NCBI GenBank assembly: GCA_032154105.1
Contig: JALDYI010000008.1
Location: forward strand, 1 to 50,780
DNA length: 50,780 nt
Direction of reading: 5' to 3'
Origin: UBA6022 sp032154105
GTDB lineage: Bacteria; Patescibacteriota; Saccharimonadia; Saccharimonadales; Saccharimonadaceae
Positions 50,741 to 50,780 of the stretch are shown one piece after another. Within the stretch, counting starts at the first letter, position 1, and every line of letters begins with the position of its first letter. The notes beneath the pieces are model-generated. The model did no database searches and was not told the DNA's origin. It worked only from the letters and a program-made list of their open reading frames with translations. Made by a program: the position numbers and the translations under genes.

Positions 50741-50747
50741 AAAAACA

Positions 50748-50780
50748 ATGAAACAACGGTCCACCACACCAGTTTCAAAA
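50748..50780 (+). CDS. start of a further gene, truncated by the window edge
   Basis: Eleven codons (MKQRSTTPVSK) run to the end of the window after a promoter-like TTGACA-17-TAAGGT. In many genomes ftsEX is followed by a murein hydrolase activator (M23 peptidase), but nothing in these codons identifies the product. Confidence 0.4.
   Translation, partial: MKQRSTTPVSK

Noticed and set aside
1..50780. UGA recoded as glycine (Gracilibacteria/SR1 code)
   Set aside because: RF2 with an SPF motif is encoded, and UGA ends the genes at 35787 and 49709.
1..50780. CRISPR arrays, insertion sequences, prophage or tRNA genes
   Set aside because: No regularly spaced repeats, transposase motifs, integrase genes or cloverleaf-like sequences were found by reading the intergenic regions.

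Overview
The window is a gene-dense stretch of about 50.8 kb from a small bacterial genome. It looks like a member of the Candidate Phyla Radiation, most probably Candidatus Saccharibacteria (TM7). This is an inference from gene content: compact housekeeping genes, type B L31, a short MurI, no biosynthetic operons, and many small Gram-positive-like envelope proteins. Both release factors are present, RF1 with a PAT motif and RF2 with an SPF motif. UGA is used as a stop at the ATGA overlaps at 35784 and 49706, so the standard bacterial code applies rather than the UGA=Gly code of Gracilibacteria/SR1. No tRNA, rRNA, CRISPR array, insertion sequence or prophage was seen, and no gene-free stretch exceeds 300 bases. 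The longest, 7054-7319, holds a T-box riboswitch candidate.

Layout. 1-2.5 kb: rpsU, a YqeY/GatB-like gene, an adenylate kinase, map and a DUF2306 membrane protein. 2.5-7 kb: murI and ftsA diverge, followed by ftsZ, a cysteine-free NrdR, a thioredoxin-fold protein and VKOR. 7.1-10.7 kb: T-box leader, GNAT acetyltransferase and ileS. 10.8-14.4 kb: a LiaF-like sensor, a small acidic protein, a zincin, a secreted anchored protein, rplU and a PIG-V-like mannosyltransferase. 14.4-20.5 kb: parA-parB, lepB, an LCP (LytR) protein, a membrane protein and HtrA. 20.5-23.3 kb, minus strand: prmC, prfA, a membrane protein and L31. 23.4-28.6 kb: a pseudopilin, rpsB-tsf, then frr-uppS-rseP-CPBP. 28.7-33 kb: proS, greA, lysS and a membrane protein. 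33-37 kb: PadR, a HAAS/PspC protein and a MacB-type ABC exporter. 37.1-41.6 kb: serS, hpf and secA. 41.6-46.3 kb: two M16 peptidases, murD and an anchored orphan. 46.3-50.8 kb: prfB, lemA, a TPM protein, ftsE, ftsX and the first codons of a further gene.

The genes fall into a few themes: translation, wall synthesis and division (murI, murD, uppS, LCP, ftsA/Z/E/X), secretion and envelope quality control (secA, lepB, HtrA, RseP, M16, LiaF-like, PspC) and chromosome partition (parAB).

Regulatory sequence is unusually legible. Extended -10 boxes (TGN-TATAMT) recur, and in about ten genes the -10 box lies only 6-10 nt before the start codon, which implies leaderless or nearly leaderless mRNAs. 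The strongest observations are a T-box antiterminator upstream of GNAT-ileS, an NrdR with all four zinc cysteines missing, and this leaderless architecture on division and aminoacyl-tRNA synthetase genes.
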